Source of the DNA: Deltaproteobacteria bacterium
Lineage (GTDB): Bacteria > Desulfobacterota > Syntrophia > Syntrophales > UBA2192
DNA length: 64,000 bases
NCBI GenBank assembly: GCA_012728915.1
Contig: JAAYEC010000004.1
Coordinates: 1 to 64,000 of the forward strand
Reading direction: 5' to 3'
Shown piece after piece: positions 1-8,538 of the stretch (its first letter is position 1; each line of letters opens with the position of its first letter). The notes below the pieces were generated by a model, which saw only the letters and a list, made by a program, of their open reading frames with translations, did no database searches and had not been told where the DNA came from. Position numbers and translations under genes: made by a program.

Positions 1-1
1 C

Positions 2-1177
2 GCCATGGCGGATGTGACCGACGTGGCGACCCTCCCCGACATCGCCCGTGTGCGCTTCCAGAGCCAGGCCGTGCGCGGGATCCTTGCCATCGGCCTCTGT
101 GCGGCGGCCGTTGCCTACCTCTCGTCGCAGGTCAAGGGCGGAGCCAAGCTCATGAACCAGATGCTGGGCGTCTCCGAGGAGTGGGGCGTCGCCATCATGT
201 TCGGCTCGACGCTCGCCTACATGCTGGTCTCCGGCATGTCGGGATCGATCCTGACGGATGCCTTCCAGGGCCTCGTCATGCTCATCGGCGTCTTCGGCGT
301 CATCATCGCCTATTTCTCCATGACGGGAGGCGATCTCTCCGTCATCATGAACTCTCCGCAATTCGGGCCCACGTTCGTGGACGGCGCCGGGGCGATGCCC
401 TTCCAGCTCGTCATTGCCTTCGCCATGATCTTCTTCATCGGTGTCATGGGTCAACCCACGATGCTCGCGAAGATGTACTCCGTCAAGAGTCACAGGGATT
501 TGAAGGTCGCCGGTATCCTCGGTGGCTGTTCCTACGGGCTCACATCGCTCGTGTGGATCCTCGTGGGCTACGGGGCCATGTGGCTGGTCGCCACGGGCGC
601 CTCGGCGCCGATCAAGGACCTGGACAAGGCGGCCTTCCTCTTCGTGAGCAAGACGGGCGGTGTCCTGCAGGCCCTCGTCATGGCGGCTCTCCTGGCGGCC
701 ATCGTCTCGACGGCGAGCTTCTTCATCTCCCTGGCATCGGGTGCCCTCACCCGCGACCTTGCAGGTGCCTTGGGCCATGAGATCCCCGTCGGCCGGCAGA
801 TCGTCATCGGCCGATACCTGCAGATCGTCGTCATGATTCTCTGCATCGGCTTCGGGTACTGGGGCGGTCGGGCCGTGGCCATTCTGGGGACACTCGGGTG
901 GGGCTTCTTCGCCTCCGTCACGATCCCCACGTTCACCATGGGGCTCCTCTGGAGGCGTTGCTCCCGCGAAGCGATCATCCTGGCACTGATCTTCGCCGTG
1001 GTCGCCAATATTGCCTGCCCGATCCTGGAGAACTTCAAGATCTGGCGGTTCCCCTTCCCCTATTACCTCTTTACCGTTGGAGGGGCCGTCATCATCGCGA
1101 CGGTGGTTTCCTTCTTCACGGACGGTGCGGCGGGGAAGAATCTGCCCAAGCAGATGGAGCCGGTCTTTAAACTCTGA
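2..1177 (+). CDS. Sodium:solute symporter family transporter, 5' end outside window
   Basis: Member of the sodium/solute symporter (SSS) family. It would couple uptake of a small organic solute, often a carboxylate, to the sodium gradient across the inner membrane. The reading frame is open to the left edge, so the Met at base 5 is probably internal and only the C-terminal 390 residues or so are present. At least nine hydrophobic segments are visible, with the typical short polar loops and a GQP motif near residue 150 (MGQPTMLAKMY). A strong hairpin terminator follows the stop, so it is the last gene of its transcript. The substrate cannot be told from this fragment; a separate downstream gene encodes a 3-hydroxyacyl-CoA dehydrogenase, which hints at an organic acid. 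Confidence 0.85.
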   Translation, partial: AMADVTDVATLPDIARVRFQSQAVRGILAIGLCAAAVAYLSSQVKGGAKLMNQMLGVSEEWGVAIMFGSTLAYMLVSGMSGSILTDAFQGLVMLIGVFGVIIAYFSMTGGDLSVIMNSPQFGPTFVDGAGAMPFQLVIAFAMIFFIGVMGQPTMLAKMYSVKSHRDLKVAGILGGCSYGLTSLVWILVGYGAMWLVATGASAPIKDLDKAAFLFVSKTGGVLQALVMAALLAAIVSTASFFISLASGALTRDLAGALGHEIPVGRQIVIGRYLQIVVMILCIGFGYWGGRAVAILGTLGWGFFASVTIPTFTMGLLWRRCSREAIILALIFAVVANIACPILENFKIWRFPFPYYLFTVGGAVIIATVVSFFTDGAAGKNLPKQMEPVFKL

Positions 1178-1186
1178 CCCCGTTTC

Positions 1187-1226
1187 GGCGGGACCGGGGG
1201 GCTGGCGCCCCCGGGTCCCGCCTTTT
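1187..1226 (+). terminator. Intrinsic terminator after the symporter gene
   Basis: A very GC-rich inverted repeat (left arm 1187-1202, right arm 1207-1222, one mismatch or bulge) is followed by TTTT. It lies 10 bases after the symporter stop. Confidence 0.75.
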
Positions 1227-1317
1227 CAGGGCGGCGGAAATACGCCGAGGGGCCGCTCTCCCCGGCGTGGAGGATGAGTCGTTTACATCGGTGAATCAAC
1301 GGTAAGGAGGAATTCCC

Positions 1318-2229
1318 ATGGCAGCAAGACCACTGGATAGAGTTGCCGTCATCGGAGCCGGTGTCCTGGGCGCGCAGATCGCCATGCTGGCCGCCAATGC
1401 CGGCTACACCACGAAGATCTACGACCCCGTGGCGGGGGCCTTCGAGAACACCTACACCAAGATCTGGAACGACCTGAAGGCCAAGGGCGTCACGCCGCTG
1501 ATCGCCTGGGAGAAGTGGGAAGCGGCCAAGAAGGGCGTGCAGCAGGTCGGCTCCATCGACGAGGCCGTCAGGGACGCGCAGCTCATCATTGAGGCCGTCT
1601 TCGAGAACATCGAACTGAAGAACAAGATTTTCAAGGAACTGGGCGAGAAGTCCCCCAAGGACTGCATCATCGCCACCAACAGCTCCTCCATCCCCGTCTC
1701 CAAGATGGAGGCATCCAGCGGCCGTCCGGAGCGCTGCCTGAACATCCACTTCTACTTCCCCCTGCAGGGCGTCAACATGGTGGACATCATGGGCGGCTCG
1801 AAGACCCTTCCCGAAGTCTTCAAGACGGGCGTGCAGTGGATCATCTCGGTAAACTGCATCCCGCTGAAGGTCAAGAAGGAGATCCTCGGCTTCTGTTTCA
1901 ACCGCGTCTGGCGAGCCATTAAACGCGAGACGCTCTACATGTGGGGTAACGGATTTGTCGACTTCCGCGACAGCGACAGGGCCTGGCGGGTCTTCACGGG
2001 CATGAAGGAAGGCCCCTTCGCGCTCATGGACAAGGTTGGCCTCGACACGATCTACGACATCGAGATGGTGTACTACAACGAGTCGAAGCTGCCGCATGAC
2101 AAGCCGCCCGACGCGCTCCTGCAGATGGTGAAGCGTGGCGAACTGGGCGTCAAGAGCGGAAAGGGCTTCTACACCTACCCCGACCCCGAGTTCCTTCGCC
2201 CCGACTTCATGACGCCGAAGGAAGACTGA
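1318..2229 (+). CDS. 3-hydroxyacyl-CoA dehydrogenase, NAD-dependent
   Basis: Predicted to oxidise L-3-hydroxyacyl-CoA to 3-ketoacyl-CoA with NAD+, in beta-oxidation or butyrate-type metabolism in the cytoplasm. The N-terminus has a Rossmann dinucleotide-binding motif (VAVIGAGVLGAQIA, residues 9-22) and an acidic residue after the second strand (IYDP). The catalytic region is the family-typical Asn-Ser-Ser-Ser stretch followed by HFYFP, where the His lies in the usual 3HCDH position. The C-terminal 3HCDH domain ends with a KSGKGFYTYP motif, as in the family. At 303 residues it is a stand-alone single-domain enzyme rather than a FadB-type fusion. The start is supported by an AAGGAGG box 8 bases upstream. 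Substrate chain length is not evident. Confidence 0.88.
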   Translation: MAARPLDRVAVIGAGVLGAQIAMLAANAGYTTKIYDPVAGAFENTYTKIWNDLKAKGVTPLIAWEKWEAAKKGVQQVGSIDEAVRDAQLIIEAVFENIELKNKIFKELGEKSPKDCIIATNSSSIPVSKMEASSGRPERCLNIHFYFPLQGVNMVDIMGGSKTLPEVFKTGVQWIISVNCIPLKVKKEILGFCFNRVWRAIKRETLYMWGNGFVDFRDSDRAWRVFTGMKEGPFALMDKVGLDTIYDIEMVYYNESKLPHDKPPDALLQMVKRGELGVKSGKGFYTYPDPEFLRPDFMTPKED

Positions 2230-2251
2230 TTGTTGCGCTCAAACCCGGCCA

Positions 2252-2296
2252 GGGGTCCGCTCCGCCAGCACGGGGGGCGGGCCCCTTTATGTTTTC
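2252..2296 (+). terminator. Terminator between convergent genes
   Basis: GGGGTCCGC (2252-2260) pairs with GCGGGCCCC (2277-2285), with one mismatch, followed by TTTATGTTTT. It ends the 3-hydroxyacyl-CoA dehydrogenase transcript and overlaps the last codons of the convergent receptor gene. Confidence 0.55.
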
Positions 2297-4629
2297 CCCG
2301 ACAGCGCCGGGGGAAGGATGAACCTCTCCTTGCGGCCGTCGACGCGCAGCGGGACCTCCCTGCCCAGGGAGGCTCCCTTCAGGAAGTTGATTTTCCTGCG
2401 CTCGGAGAAATCCAGCGGCAGGTAGGCCGAGGCGGGGGGTGTTTCGGGGAGCAGGCCCATTCTCGAGTATGTTTCAGCGATCAGCTCGGTGCAGAAGATG
2501 CTCCGGTAGACAGGTTTGCGGGGCCACCAGCGCAGGAAGAACCGGGTCTGGATCACGCGCCGGATCACCTCGATCTGCGCGGGGAAGGGGAGGCGGTGGA
2601 CCTTGTAGATGTATTCGAACATCAGACGGATCATTTCGGGGCTTCGCGCCACTCTCAGGGGCCGCCAGGCGTAGACGTCGGTCTCGTAGGTCACAAGCCG
2701 CTCCCGCAGGGAGACGAGCTGGGGGCCCCCTTTCCGGAAGCCCAGGATTCGATCGGTGATCGATTCGAGCGGCGTCGATTCCCACAGGAGCGGTTCCTCA
2801 CTTCCGGGGATTTTGACGATCATGCCGGCGTGGGTCCAGTTCTCGGAGGGATGGGGCCGCTGGTCGCGGTCCAGGTAGAGCCCCTTGAAGAGCACAATGT
2901 CGCCCGTCTGGAACCGGTACGAAACGTCGCCATAGTTGATGGCGTCCTCCTCGGTCACCGGCAGCTCCACAGTGAACGTTGACCCGCTGCCCTCCTCCGA
3001 TTCGACCCGGATCGCCCCGCCGTGCAGTTCGAGAAGCCTCCTGACGACGGAGAGCCCGATCCCGAGGGACGGCTCGCCCAGCGTGCCTTCCCGGGCCGAG
3101 AGGCTTGCCCGTTCGAAGATGTGGGGCAAGAGAGCCCCCGGAATCCCGATGCCGTGGTCGCGGAATTCGACGAGTGCCCTCCTACCTTCGTCGAGCTCTT
3201 CCAGCGTCAGGCTCAGGGACACGTCGGTTCCCGGCTGCGAAAACTTGACCGCGTTCAGGAGGATCTGGCGGCAGATCTCCGCGAAGTGCACGGGATGCAG
3301 CAGGACCGGGACGTGCCGTTTCGGCAGGGTCATGTCGAAGGCGATGCCCTTCATGGCAGCCAGCTCGCGGAACTCCTCTCTCCTGCGGTCGAGGTAGTCG
3401 GCGAGATCCGCCTTCTCCATGTCCTGGCGATAGGTTTCCGCTTCCAGCCGCGAGGCCTCCAGGAGCCTGTCGATGAGGCACAGCAGACGTGACGTCTTTT
3501 CCCGGATCTCGGGGGATCGCGCGCCGCGGTCCTCCTGGGCCAGCTCGTGAATTCCCTGGATCGGCCCCCTGAGATCCTGGGTCACGATGCGCAGCAGATC
3601 GTCCTTGTCGCGGGCCAGTTTCTCCAGGGTCTCCATCTGGCTCTGGGCCGTCTGGGTGGCCTCGAGGATGTCCCGGTTGATGAGGTTGAGAATCCGGTTT
3701 TTGTCGTTCAGCTCACGTGTCTGCCGCCTGACCTCCCGCCGCAGCAGGTACCAGTTGGTGACCAGAACGAGGAAGAGAACTGCCCCTCCCCCACCGACGA
3801 GCGCCTTGAGCAGCCAGGACGGGAGCCGCTTCTTCTCGCGAAGTCCCCATTTGTCCGCGAGCTTGGCGATATCGTCCTTTCCGATTTTCGCCAGCCCCGC
3901 GTCGACGGCGTTCAGGGCGTCCGCGTTTCCCTTCCGGAACGCCGCCCGCAGCGGGTGAGTGGCAAGATCGGTCACGACGCGGAACCGGCCCCGGGCATCG
4001 TGCTTGGAGAGGAAGTAGAAGGCGATCGGGTAGTCGACGGCAAAGGCGACGATTTCGCTCTGCAGGGCGCTCGTGACCACGTCTTCGCTATTGGGGTAGA
4101 GCTTCAGGCGCAGGAGGGGATGATTGTCCTGCATGTACTCTGCAGCGAAGTGGTCCCGGCTCACACCGACGACGAGGCCCGTGGCCGCCAGGTCGTGGAC
4201 GGAATGGATGTCCAGCCGGTCGAGGACGAAGAGCGACAGGGTGTCGTCAAGAAACCCCGTCGAGAAGTCGAGATAGGCGCTGCGGGGATCGGAATGGAAC
4301 AGGCCGGAGTGAAAGTCCGCACGTCCTTTTCGGACGGCGGTGATCGTCTCGTCGAGATCGCCGAGCCGGAAGGTGATCCCATAGCCGTTCCGTTCCGCCC
4401 AGAGCTTCCAGAACTCGACAAGGATCCCCTGCGGCTCGCCGTTCCTGTCCGCGAAAGAGAAGGGCGGGGCGTTTCGCTGGGAGGCCACGACAAAGGTCTT
4501 CCGTCCCCGCTCCTCGAAGGCCCGGGCATCTCCGTCTGCGGCAGCCGGGAACGGCAGGACCAGCGCGGCCACCGCGAGGATGGCCGCCAGGAGCCTGCCG
4601 GATCTTGCGGTTGCATGCATGTTCGTCAT
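2287..4629 (-). CDS. Periplasmic-binding / kinase-like (no H-box His) / permuted papain-fold fusion receptor
   Basis: A 780-residue one-protein receptor. Residues 12-31 form a signal peptide; 40-263 are a periplasmic solute-binding domain of the family 3 (amino-acid-binding) type; 272-295 are one membrane segment. Then follow a coiled-coil linker (300-345), a dimerisation-like region (345-400) and an ATP-binding HATPase domain (440-557) with N459 in the N box, D491-x-G-x-G, and GIGL at 523-526. The H box reads VTQDLRGPI with Gln351 where the phospho-accepting His belongs, so normal autophosphorylation should be impossible. Residues 568-765 resemble the permuted NlpC/P60 (YiiX-like, papain-fold) family, with His600 in a WTHAGMI motif and Cys713 in SIFCTELI. 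It is monocistronic, with no adjacent response regulator. The reading as ligand-gated control of a cysteine hydrolase is inference. Confidence 0.8.
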   Translation of the reverse strand: MTNMHATARSGRLLAAILAVAALVLPFPAAADGDARAFEERGRKTFVVASQRNAPPFSFADRNGEPQGILVEFWKLWAERNGYGITFRLGDLDETITAVRKGRADFHSGLFHSDPRSAYLDFSTGFLDDTLSLFVLDRLDIHSVHDLAATGLVVGVSRDHFAAEYMQDNHPLLRLKLYPNSEDVVTSALQSEIVAFAVDYPIAFYFLSKHDARGRFRVVTDLATHPLRAAFRKGNADALNAVDAGLAKIGKDDIAKLADKWGLREKKRLPSWLLKALVGGGGAVLFLVLVTNWYLLRREVRRQTRELNDKNRILNLINRDILEATQTAQSQMETLEKLARDKDDLLRIVTQDLRGPIQGIHELAQEDRGARSPEIREKTSRLLCLIDRLLEASRLEAETYRQDMEKADLADYLDRRREEFRELAAMKGIAFDMTLPKRHVPVLLHPVHFAEICRQILLNAVKFSQPGTDVSLSLTLEELDEGRRALVEFRDHGIGIPGALLPHIFERASLSAREGTLGEPSLGIGLSVVRRLLELHGGAIRVESEEGSGSTFTVELPVTEEDAINYGDVSYRFQTGDIVLFKGLYLDRDQRPHPSENWTHAGMIVKIPGSEEPLLWESTPLESITDRILGFRKGGPQLVSLRERLVTYETDVYAWRPLRVARSPEMIRLMFEYIYKVHRLPFPAQIEVIRRVIQTRFFLRWWPRKPVYRSIFCTELIAETYSRMGLLPETPPASAYLPLDFSERRKINFLKGASLGREVPLRVDGRKERFILPPALSGKT

Positions 4630-4975
4630 CGGGCCCGGTCCTGATCGTGCGCCACGATTTTATCAGCCCTGCCGGTCGGTGGCTATAGAAAATCTCCCCG
4701 GGCGGCACGTTTTCGTGCCTGCTGCGCCGGCGGCAGGGCAGACGCGCGGCCGCGGCAGGACGGGACGGTCCGTTCATCCAATGATTGAGGGATTCTGGCC
4801 CTGCCGGAAACGCGGCACCCTGCGGCCTTGACCGCCGGGCGGGGAGGGGCAGTCCACAGAGGCGGCAGCCCGCAGGAGGGAAGCAGGGGAGGGGAACTCT
4901 CCGCCATCCCCTCTTCCCCGGGGAGGGTTCAACAGGGGTTCGGTTTTCCGAAGGCCGGATCCGGCACGAGGCGCC
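4630..4975. other. Intergenic region, no gene recognised
   Basis: About 346 bases between two minus-strand genes. I see no convincing coding frame. GC-rich self-complementary sequence near 4885-4925 (GGGGAGGGGA against TCCCCTCTTCCCC) could act as a weak terminator for the PHA-synthase-like gene ending at 4976. Confidence 0.4.
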
Positions 4976-6757
4976 TCAGCTCGACTTGAAGAAGTCGTTG
5001 ACGAGCGCGAGGTATTCCGCCAGCAGGGCCCTGCTCACCACGAAGATGTGCCCCACGTTCTTCTCGATGAGGCGGTTCAGGCCGCCGCGGGACACGCCGA
5101 TGTTCTTCCCGATCTCGCCCCACAGCTCGCAGGCCACGCAGGAGCCCGTCGGCGCGATGGGGTCGCGGGTGCCGCGGTAGCAGAAGACGAGGACGCCCGC
5201 CTCGTCCAGGGCGCCCATCCGCACGGGCTTGCCGTCGAGGGCCGGGACGGAGGAGGGAAGCGTGTAGGTCCCCTCGATGAGGGCGTTGCCGAGGAAGAAC
5301 TGGCTGATCCACTCCCGGTGCGCCCGGGCGGGGAACTTGGTCCCGTGCGTGAGCCAGTAGAGGAACGGGGCCGCTTCCTCGATGGCGCCGGGCCAGTAGG
5401 CGCGTCCGTAGAAGCCCATCGACACGGTGTACTGGACGCCGGGCTGGATCCCGTTCATGCCGGCCTCGATGACAAAGGCGGGGACGTTGACCTCCCCGTA
5501 GAGCTCCTTCATGAGCAGGGGGTCGTACTCCTCGCGGATGATCTTGCGCATCGGGCCGTGCCCGCTCTCCCCGTCGTCGAATTTCACGGGCGTGGCCATG
5601 ACGGCGATCTTCCAGACGTCCATCGGCTCGCCGCGCGCCATGCACTCCTCGGCCCGGCGGGCCAGGTAGGGCAGCATGAGCGTGCCCGCCATGCAGTAGG
5701 CCATGATGTAGACCGCGGCCCCCGGGTGGCGCTTCTGGATGATGTCGATGTAGGCGTCGGGCACGGTCTTTCCGTAGAAATCGAGACCCAGCTCCGTTTC
5801 TCCCGGGCCGGGGTCGCCGTGGTCCACGAGGTATACGTGGTATCCTTCCTTCAGGATTCCCTCGACAACGGATTTCCCCCGGGCCAGGTCGAAGATCTCG
5901 GGCTTGTTGATCATCGGGGTGGCCATGTAGACCACCTTGCCGTTCGGTTCCGTTCCCTTCGGCAGGGGGTAGTGGCGAAGGGTGACCGAGTGAAGACGCG
6001 AGCCCTTGATGACCTCGTAGGGCAGGTAGCCGATTTTTCCCCCCATGTAGCGGTTGGCGAAATCGCGGATATCGAAGGCGTTGTGCTTCCACAGGGCCTC
6101 GATGCGCGCGCGGCCCTCCTCCAGCCAGGTCCCGAAAGACATGCCGTCGGTGCCGTCGGGGTTCTTCTTCATGAAGGGCATGTCGTCGATGGGCTGCTCC
6201 GTGATGAGCACCACAATCGATTTCAGGAGATCCTTCATGGCCTTGAGGCGGGTGAGCCCCCGCGAGTTGTAGGAGAGCTCGAGCCAGCGAAACTCCTTCA
6301 TGCAGTTCCGAAGGAGCTGCTTGCCTTCCTCGGAGGTGGAGACCGCCAGCGCGACGCGGGGATCGAATTTGCCGTTGCGCATGAAACGGCCGCAGAGGTT
6401 GTAGAGAAGCCTCGCGTAGGTCTGATAGATCCAGCTGTTCATCTCGGCGAAGACGTCGGGGTTGCGGCCGGCCCTCGTGGCGATGCGGGCCTGGGTCTTG
6501 ATGGGTCCCGTCGCGACGGCTTCGAGGACGTCAGCCTGCCATCCCGCGAGCGCGGCGAAGGGCCCGAAGAGGAAGGGCTGGGCGGCCGTGGTCTTCAATA
6601 GCTCCCGGTACAGGAAAAGGGACCGGACCAGTCCCCCCGCCAGCTTGCTCTTCCAGGGCATGGCCGATCTGTATCCTTCCACGTTGTCCGCCGGCGTCGT
6701 GCCGACCAGGGAAAGAAGTTCCCCGGGGGAAATCCGCTCCTGCCTAGCTTTCTTCAT
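4976..6757 (-). CDS. PHA-synthase-like alpha/beta hydrolase with variant nucleophile elbow
   Basis: A 593-residue protein of the PHA synthase (PhaC) superfamily. The N-terminal 240 residues are a helical extension and 245-590 are the alpha/beta-hydrolase core. A Cys/Asp/His triad is readable: Cys355 in AYCMAG, Asp532 in GTRDPIAP, His570 in NVGHIF. The usual elbow of PHA synthases is G-x-C-x-G-G, so here the first Gly is Ala and the residue after the variable position is Ala-Gly rather than Gly-Gly. The start at 6757 has GGAGAGG 6 bases upstream; an open frame continues upstream but has no better start. It lies at the edge of the PHA locus. It could be a polymerase with altered substrate, a depolymerase or an acyl-transferring esterase; sequence alone does not decide. 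Confidence 0.72.
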   Translation of the reverse strand: MKKARQERISPGELLSLVGTTPADNVEGYRSAMPWKSKLAGGLVRSLFLYRELLKTTAAQPFLFGPFAALAGWQADVLEAVATGPIKTQARIATRAGRNPDVFAEMNSWIYQTYARLLYNLCGRFMRNGKFDPRVALAVSTSEEGKQLLRNCMKEFRWLELSYNSRGLTRLKAMKDLLKSIVVLITEQPIDDMPFMKKNPDGTDGMSFGTWLEEGRARIEALWKHNAFDIRDFANRYMGGKIGYLPYEVIKGSRLHSVTLRHYPLPKGTEPNGKVVYMATPMINKPEIFDLARGKSVVEGILKEGYHVYLVDHGDPGPGETELGLDFYGKTVPDAYIDIIQKRHPGAAVYIMAYCMAGTLMLPYLARRAEECMARGEPMDVWKIAVMATPVKFDDGESGHGPMRKIIREEYDPLLMKELYGEVNVPAFVIEAGMNGIQPGVQYTVSMGFYGRAYWPGAIEEAAPFLYWLTHGTKFPARAHREWISQFFLGNALIEGTYTLPSSVPALDGKPVRMGALDEAGVLVFCYRGTRDPIAPTGSCVACELWGEIGKNIGVSRGGLNRLIEKNVGHIFVVSRALLAEYLALVNDFFKSS

Positions 6758-6914
6758 AGGGCCTCTCCTTGCCGGTCCGCGGATTACGCGATCCAGGACC
6801 GTTTCCTCGCCGCGGCCGTCCGATCCCCCGACATGCAAAAGCACGACCACCCCGGCCTGATGGCAGCGTCTCCGGGACCGGGCGGCCGCGGTCGGGCGAT
6901 GCGCATTCCACGAT

Positions 6915-7754
6915 TCACTGCCGGGCAATGTTCAGGTGGACGATCCGGTTGCCGAGCACGGCCATCGCCTGGGCGGGGAAGAAATTCAGCCATCCCCAGC
7001 GCTCGCGGTGGTGCTCCAGGACGTTGCTCTCGCGCAGCACCTTCAGGCCGCAGCCCCAGGACTCCAGGGCCCGGCAGTCGCTCAGGGCCCATCGGAACTC
7101 GAGACGGCCTCCGGCGATCCGCGAGAGGCAGGGGTCATATTTTCCCAGTCCCAGGGCGCAGGGTGCCAGCATCTCCAGAAGCATCTCCGCCCCCGGGAAA
7201 CGTTTGCAGAGGCGCTCGAATATGGCACGGACCTCCTCCTCGGCAAAATACATGAAGAGTCCCTCGGCGATGATCAGGACCGGCAGGCGTCCCGCCTCCA
7301 GGGCATCGAGCGTGCCGGGCTCCGTCACCGAACCGGCGACGCAGCGATATCGCCTGGTCTCCCGGAAAAAAAGTCTCCGCAGGGCGATGACGTCCGGCAG
7401 GTCGACTTCGACCCAGTGGATGCTCCCGTTGTCGAGACGTGAGAACCGGGTGCTCAGACCGGCGCCCAGGTTGATCACGACGGCGCGGGGATGTCTGCGG
7501 ATGAAGATTTCCGTCCCCGCATCGAGAATCTTCGTGCGGACGGCGATTCCCGTCTGCGTCATCCACGCCCCGTCGAACCTGGAGAAGTCGTAGTCGAGGT
7601 TCTCGAAGATCTCCAGGGCGATCGGGTCGCGGATGATCGCGTCGGTGCGGCGGGTCTCGACGGCGCGGGCCCAGAGCGGGATCAGCAGGGTTTCGGAAAC
7701 CCCGGAGAGCCGGACGGGTTCTTTCCACAGCCGGTGAAGAATTGCCGCATTCAT
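6915..7754 (-). CDS. Class I SAM-dependent methyltransferase, leucine carboxyl methyltransferase (LCM/PPM) family
   Basis: A 279-residue putative methyltransferase of the family related to leucine carboxyl methyltransferases (COG3315 type). Visible features are the N-terminal RDPIALEIFENL segment, the SAM-binding VINLGAGLSTRFSR (about residues 92-105), an acidic residue ending the next strand (HWVEVDLPDV), and the IIAEGLFMYF motif characteristic of this family. The substrate is unknown; bacterial members act on varied carboxylates or polyketide-like acids. It sits between the PHA-synthase-like gene and phaJ on the same strand, but the spacing on both sides is long, so co-transcription is uncertain. 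Confidence 0.78.
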   Translation of the reverse strand: MNAAILHRLWKEPVRLSGVSETLLIPLWARAVETRRTDAIIRDPIALEIFENLDYDFSRFDGAWMTQTGIAVRTKILDAGTEIFIRRHPRAVVINLGAGLSTRFSRLDNGSIHWVEVDLPDVIALRRLFFRETRRYRCVAGSVTEPGTLDALEAGRLPVLIIAEGLFMYFAEEEVRAIFERLCKRFPGAEMLLEMLAPCALGLGKYDPCLSRIAGGRLEFRWALSDCRALESWGCGLKVLRESNVLEHHRERWGWLNFFPAQAMAVLGNRIVHLNIARQ

Positions 7755-7970
7755 GGCGTTCCGTGCCGGTAGTCCGAAACGGGGTTGGGTCCGGGGTTGA
7801 CCGCTGAACGGGTCCGACGGGTCGGACCGGCCTCCGCCGCTGCCGGGCCTGTGGCCCTGTCGCGTTGCGTTCTTCCGCAGCTCGAGGGTCAGGCAGAGAA
7901 CTGCCCGAGGGAGATGTCAGGGATATGCTTTTTATGTAACACGCTCCGCCCGTTCTGGCAAGGTGTCGCC

Positions 7971-8007
7971 GCAAAGGCAAAAGACCCCCCGGAGGGTTTC
8001 CGGGGGG
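7971..8007 (-). terminator. Intrinsic terminator after phaJ
   Basis: A perfect 9-bp stem (CCCCCCGGA 7985-7993 with TCCGGGGGG 7999-8007) and a 5-base loop. On the minus strand it is followed by TCTTTTGCCTTTG. It lies 36 bases past the phaJ stop. The remaining bases between 7755 and 7970 show no gene. Confidence 0.8.
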
Positions 8008-8042
8008 CCGGGAGAGAGGCGCGGGGATGGGTGCGGCGTCCG

Positions 8043-8471
8043 CTATTTCTTCGCCGCCTTGGGGGGCATGATCACGGCTTCCCCGTCCACGAGGAGGCTG
8101 CCGTCCTGGTTCACGCAGGTCGTCCGGAGCTTCACGCGGTTTTTCTCGGCCAGTTTCTCCCTGACCTCCACGCGGGCCGTCACCGTGTCGCCGATCCGCA
8201 CGGGGGCCTTGAACTCCAGGACCTGGCTCAGGTAGATGGTCCCCGGGCCCGGCAGCCTCATCGCGAGGACCGCCGAGATGAATCCCGCCGACAGCATCCC
8301 GTGGGCGATCCGGCCCTTGAAGAAGGTGTTCTTTGCGTAGGCCTCGTTGACGTGGGCCGGGTTGAAGTCCCCCGTGACCCCGGCAAAGAGGTAGACGTCC
8401 GTTTCGGTGACGGTCTTGGCCATCTCCGCCGCATCGCCGACGTTCATCTCGTCAATCGTTTTCCCGATCAT
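8043..8471 (-). CDS. phaJ: (R)-specific enoyl-CoA hydratase (MaoC family, PhaJ-like)
   Basis: A 142-residue MaoC-like hotdog-fold hydratase. PhaJ converts trans-2-enoyl-CoA from beta-oxidation to (R)-3-hydroxyacyl-CoA, the monomer used by PHA synthase. The hydratase-2 motif is present near residues 27-43 (AGVTGDFNPAHVNEAYA), giving the catalytic Asp and His in the usual positions, followed by AHGMLSAGFIS. The length matches single-domain PhaJ. The start has AGGAGGAAC directly upstream. Its position beside phaC, phaE and phasins supports monomer supply for storage polymer. A generic MaoC dehydratase cannot be excluded by sequence alone. Confidence 0.85.
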   Translation of the reverse strand: MIGKTIDEMNVGDAAEMAKTVTETDVYLFAGVTGDFNPAHVNEAYAKNTFFKGRIAHGMLSAGFISAVLAMRLPGPGTIYLSQVLEFKAPVRIGDTVTARVEVREKLAEKNRVKLRTTCVNQDGSLLVDGEAVIMPPKAAKK

Positions 8472-8538
8472 GTTCCTCCTCCTTGTTCAGGCCTGAAGCC
8501 CTTGGCCTTTAGCCCTGAGCACGCAGCGAAACTGCGTT

